This document shows positions 62,176-64,000 of a stretch of DNA of 64,000 bases, piece by piece (position 1 is the first letter of the stretch; the number at the start of each line of letters is the position of its first letter). The stretch lies in NCBI RefSeq assembly GCF_000786105.1, contig NZ_JTEV01000010.1, positions 155,234-219,233 of the forward strand, read 5' to 3'. The translations under genes and the position numbers were made by a program. The notes under the pieces are model-generated. The model was not told where the DNA came from, ran no database searches, and worked only from the letters and a program-made list of their open reading frames with translations. This DNA comes from Bdellovibrio sp. ArHS. GTDB lineage: Bacteria; Bdellovibrionota; Bdellovibrionia; Bdellovibrionales; Bdellovibrionaceae.

Positions 62176-62919
62176 TTACTTCCATTGCTCCAGAAGCTTC
62201 TTTCCCAGCTCGACGATTTCTGCGGGATCAGACGTGGCGATGTCGACGCCGGCCTGACCCAACGCTGTGTTGATCTGACCACAAATATCTTCATTTGCGG
62301 ATTTGCTGCCTCCGCAAGTCGTCGTGTAAACGGTTTGCACCACCTCAGTCACCTGTGTGATAGCTTGCTCAGCTTCTTGGACTTCAAGAGGGTCCACGGA
62401 AGTTAAGCCCGCAATCAAGTTTGTGATGGTCGTCTCTAGCTGAGCGGCATCACAATTCGTAAGTGAACTGCAAGAACCAAATGTTCCTCCCGCCACGCTG
62501 GATAGCAAAGTCGCACTTTTAGCCATGGCCCCAATCAGGGTCAATCCTTCTTGGCCAGAGGCTGCGCAGGCTGTGAAAGTGTCGTTCATAAGATCAATAC
62601 GTGGAAACGTCAAAGCGGAAAGCAACACTGTCGTACTTTGATTGTCTTGAATGGCATTTAAAGCACTTGAAAGATTTGCGGGATCGGTGACTTCTGCGGC
62701 GATGAAACCAGCGGCGCAACGAAGAGAGTTCGCGCGGGCGGAAGTCAGACCCGAAATTTTTTGTGTACAGGCCATCGCCGATGCTTCATCGGTGGCTTTA
62801 TCCAGACAAAACTGCGCTTCGGCAATCATGTCCTTCTCTGTTTGCTCGCCCTCACATCCCGTAAGGACAAAAGCCAAACTCAAGGTCGCTAACAAAGCTG
62901 CAGATTTATAAATTTGCAT
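62176..62919 (-). CDS. exported lipoprotein, Thr/Ala-rich, helical
   Basis: A 247-residue lipoprotein I do not recognise. The ATG at 62919 has AAGGAG 7 bases upstream and a signal peptide ending L-T-G-C with Cys22; an ATG at 62934 lies within the ribosome-binding site itself. The mature chain is predicted mostly helical, with five or more cysteines spread through it (for example FCLDKATDEASAMACTQKI) and an acidic Thr/Ala-rich composition. It is alone between a terminator and the 63031 gene. Confidence 0.65.
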   Translation of the reverse strand: MQIYKSAALLATLSLAFVLTGCEGEQTEKDMIAEAQFCLDKATDEASAMACTQKISGLTSARANSLRCAAGFIAAEVTDPANLSSALNAIQDNQSTTVLLSALTFPRIDLMNDTFTACAASGQEGLTLIGAMAKSATLLSSVAGGTFGSCSSLTNCDAAQLETTITNLIAGLTSVDPLEVQEAEQAITQVTEVVQTVYTTTCGGSKSANEDICGQINTALGQAGVDIATSDPAEIVELGKKLLEQWK

Positions 62920-63030
62920 CGACGTCTCCTTCATGAAGTCTTGAAAGTACTTAGTACTTATCGGAATCCAGAAGGGGCTCTTAACTCGGATTTCTATTAA
63001 AAAAAGAACAAACTGTCTTACCCTGAGACG

Positions 63031-63816
63031 CTAGAAATTCATCTCCATTTCCAGAGCATAGACGGGATGGGACTCCCAGTTTTCCGCCGTCGCGAAGTGG
63101 GAAGATTTTTCTACAGGGCGATAGATCACCTTGAACAAGGGTTCAAAGTGATCTCCGGCGAATTTTACAAAAGGGGCAATATCTAAAGTATTGACACTTT
63201 CATTGAAATTCGCAGAACGGGTGATGTGGTTCTTGAGTCCGGCAGCCCAGCGTCCCCACAGATAAGAGGGAGAAAATTCAAGCTTACTTTGGCGAAGTTC
63301 AATATCGTCCCCGCCTTCGCGTGGCAGATATTCCGAGTGTTTCAGGCGAAGACGTGCTTTTCCCCAGGTTTGCAACGGCAGGTGCGTGCGAATATCCAAC
63401 AGCAAAGCTCCGTCGCGAGCGTCGTCGATTCTTTGCGCTTCCTGAAGAAGATAGTTGTAGGTCATTTGAATCCGCCACTTAAGATCCCAGAGCTTTTTGG
63501 AAATACGCAGTCCTGCTTTTACTTGGTCCAGGGACGTTTCGCGAGCCTCTGCTTCGTCTTTGTGGCTTATTTGGAATCCCAGGACAAGGCCATAAAGTTC
63601 GTTGATCCTCCAGGCCCCTTGAATGTCGGCCTCGGATGCAGATCCATTGATCTTCTTTTCACTATCGAAAGTTGACTTTGCTTCCAGCTCCACTTTAAGG
63701 TTCCAGTTCTTTACGTCTTCCGGAATAGGCATAACGCTGGTTGACTCTTGCGCAAAGCCGGGTTGGCAAAGCAAGAAGAGCAAAAAGAGGATGAGGTGGC
63801 GTAAAGTCAGCTTCAT
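63031..63816 (-). CDS. exported outer-membrane barrel-like protein
   Basis: A 261-residue exported protein; the signal ends near G-F-A. The mature chain has alternating strands (AWRINELYGLVLGFQIS, DLKWRIQMTYNYLL, PLFKVIYRP) and ends in YALEMEMNF with terminal Phe. Sequence character suggests a 12-strand-sized barrel, but no family is recognised. It is 111 bases upstream of the previous gene in the same direction. Confidence 0.6.
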   Translation of the reverse strand: MKLTLRHLILFLLFLLCQPGFAQESTSVMPIPEDVKNWNLKVELEAKSTFDSEKKINGSASEADIQGAWRINELYGLVLGFQISHKDEAEARETSLDQVKAGLRISKKLWDLKWRIQMTYNYLLQEAQRIDDARDGALLLDIRTHLPLQTWGKARLRLKHSEYLPREGGDDIELRQSKLEFSPSYLWGRWAAGLKNHITRSANFNESVNTLDIAPFVKFAGDHFEPLFKVIYRPVEKSSHFATAENWESHPVYALEMEMNF

Positions 63817-63941
63817 GGCTTTTTTATATTGGAATAAACCCAGAAATTATTGTTAGGATTCAGTCAGGGTTTTCAGGGTGTTCTAATTCGCTGTTGTCGG
63901 TCGACTCGCGACCACATATACCAGACTTAATGGGGATAGAT

Positions 63942-64000
63942 GTGCCTAATTACATTTCATTGATCTTATTGTTATGCGTGGTGAAAGCCCAGGGGGCCCC
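63942..64000 (+). CDS. start of an exported protein, cut by the window end
   Basis: From GTG at 63942 the frame stays open to the last base and encodes M-P-N-Y-I-S-L-I-L-L-L-C-V-V-K-A-Q-G-A, which looks like a signal peptide cleaved after K-A-Q or A-Q-G. GGGGATA lies a few bases upstream as a ribosome-binding site. An ATG two bases earlier is out of this frame and stops at once. Nothing more can be said without the rest of the gene. Confidence 0.4.
   Translation, partial: MPNYISLILLLCVVKAQGA

Overview
The window looks like chromosomal DNA of a Gram-negative, meso-diaminopimelate-type bacterium, most likely a Bdellovibrio or a close relative (Bdellovibrionota). The reasons are an interrupted division and cell-wall (dcw) cluster, many small lipoproteins and outer-membrane barrels, and a phage-tail-like fibre with a self-cleaving S74 chaperone domain, a type known from predatory Bdellovibrio. 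The taxon is an inference; no rRNA or tRNA gene was recognised to confirm it. Gene density is high, no gene-free stretch exceeds 300 bases, and I saw no insertion sequence, prophage or CRISPR array.

Bases 1-24,500 carry a dcw cluster broken up by unrelated genes. murE-murF are followed by a Cpx-like envelope-stress cassette (lipoprotein CpxP/Spy-like protein diverging from a response regulator and sensor kinase), an EcsC-family protein, a small acetyltransferase, an orphan small protein and a CBS-domain protein. Then come mraY-murD, a small lipoprotein, and ftsW-murG-murC. Two chemoreceptors with haem-type CxxCH motifs lie on the opposite strand, followed by ftsQ-ftsA-ftsZ, an lpxH-like gene and a secreted tyrosine phosphatase. 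murB, ddl, ftsL and ftsI are not in the window.

Bases 24,600-38,500 hold mostly housekeeping and envelope genes: an outer-membrane barrel, a Nudix hydrolase, aconitase, an L,D-transpeptidase, a lipoprotein prolyl oligopeptidase, an NmrA-like protein, recN, nadK, an M3 oligopeptidase and a Cys/Tyr-rich lipoprotein.

Bases 38,700-49,250 contain two adjacent transcription units that look like the most unusual part. The first encodes a periplasmic protein, an outer-membrane barrel and a LolDE/MacB-type ABC transporter, and ends at a strong terminator. The second is a tight six-gene unit: a diacylglycerol-kinase-like lipid kinase, an acyl-reductase-like SDR, a 710-residue protein whose C-terminal half resembles cyanobacterial acyl-ACP reductase and keeps its catalytic cysteine, a LolA-like periplasmic protein, an outer-membrane barrel, and a DUF3419/BtaA-like aminocarboxypropyl transferase. 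Together they suggest synthesis and outward transport of an uncommon lipid.

Bases 49,300-55,400 encode probable secreted or surface interaction factors: a lipoprotein with its ribosome-binding site inside a perfect hairpin, an S74 fibre, a PA14/fibronectin-like protein and a caspase/CHAT-like protein with a His-Cys pair. The rest carries an acyl-CoA synthetase, a Ser/Thr kinase with a PEGA domain, coaE, several outer-membrane proteins and a lipoprotein, ending in the first codons of another exported protein.
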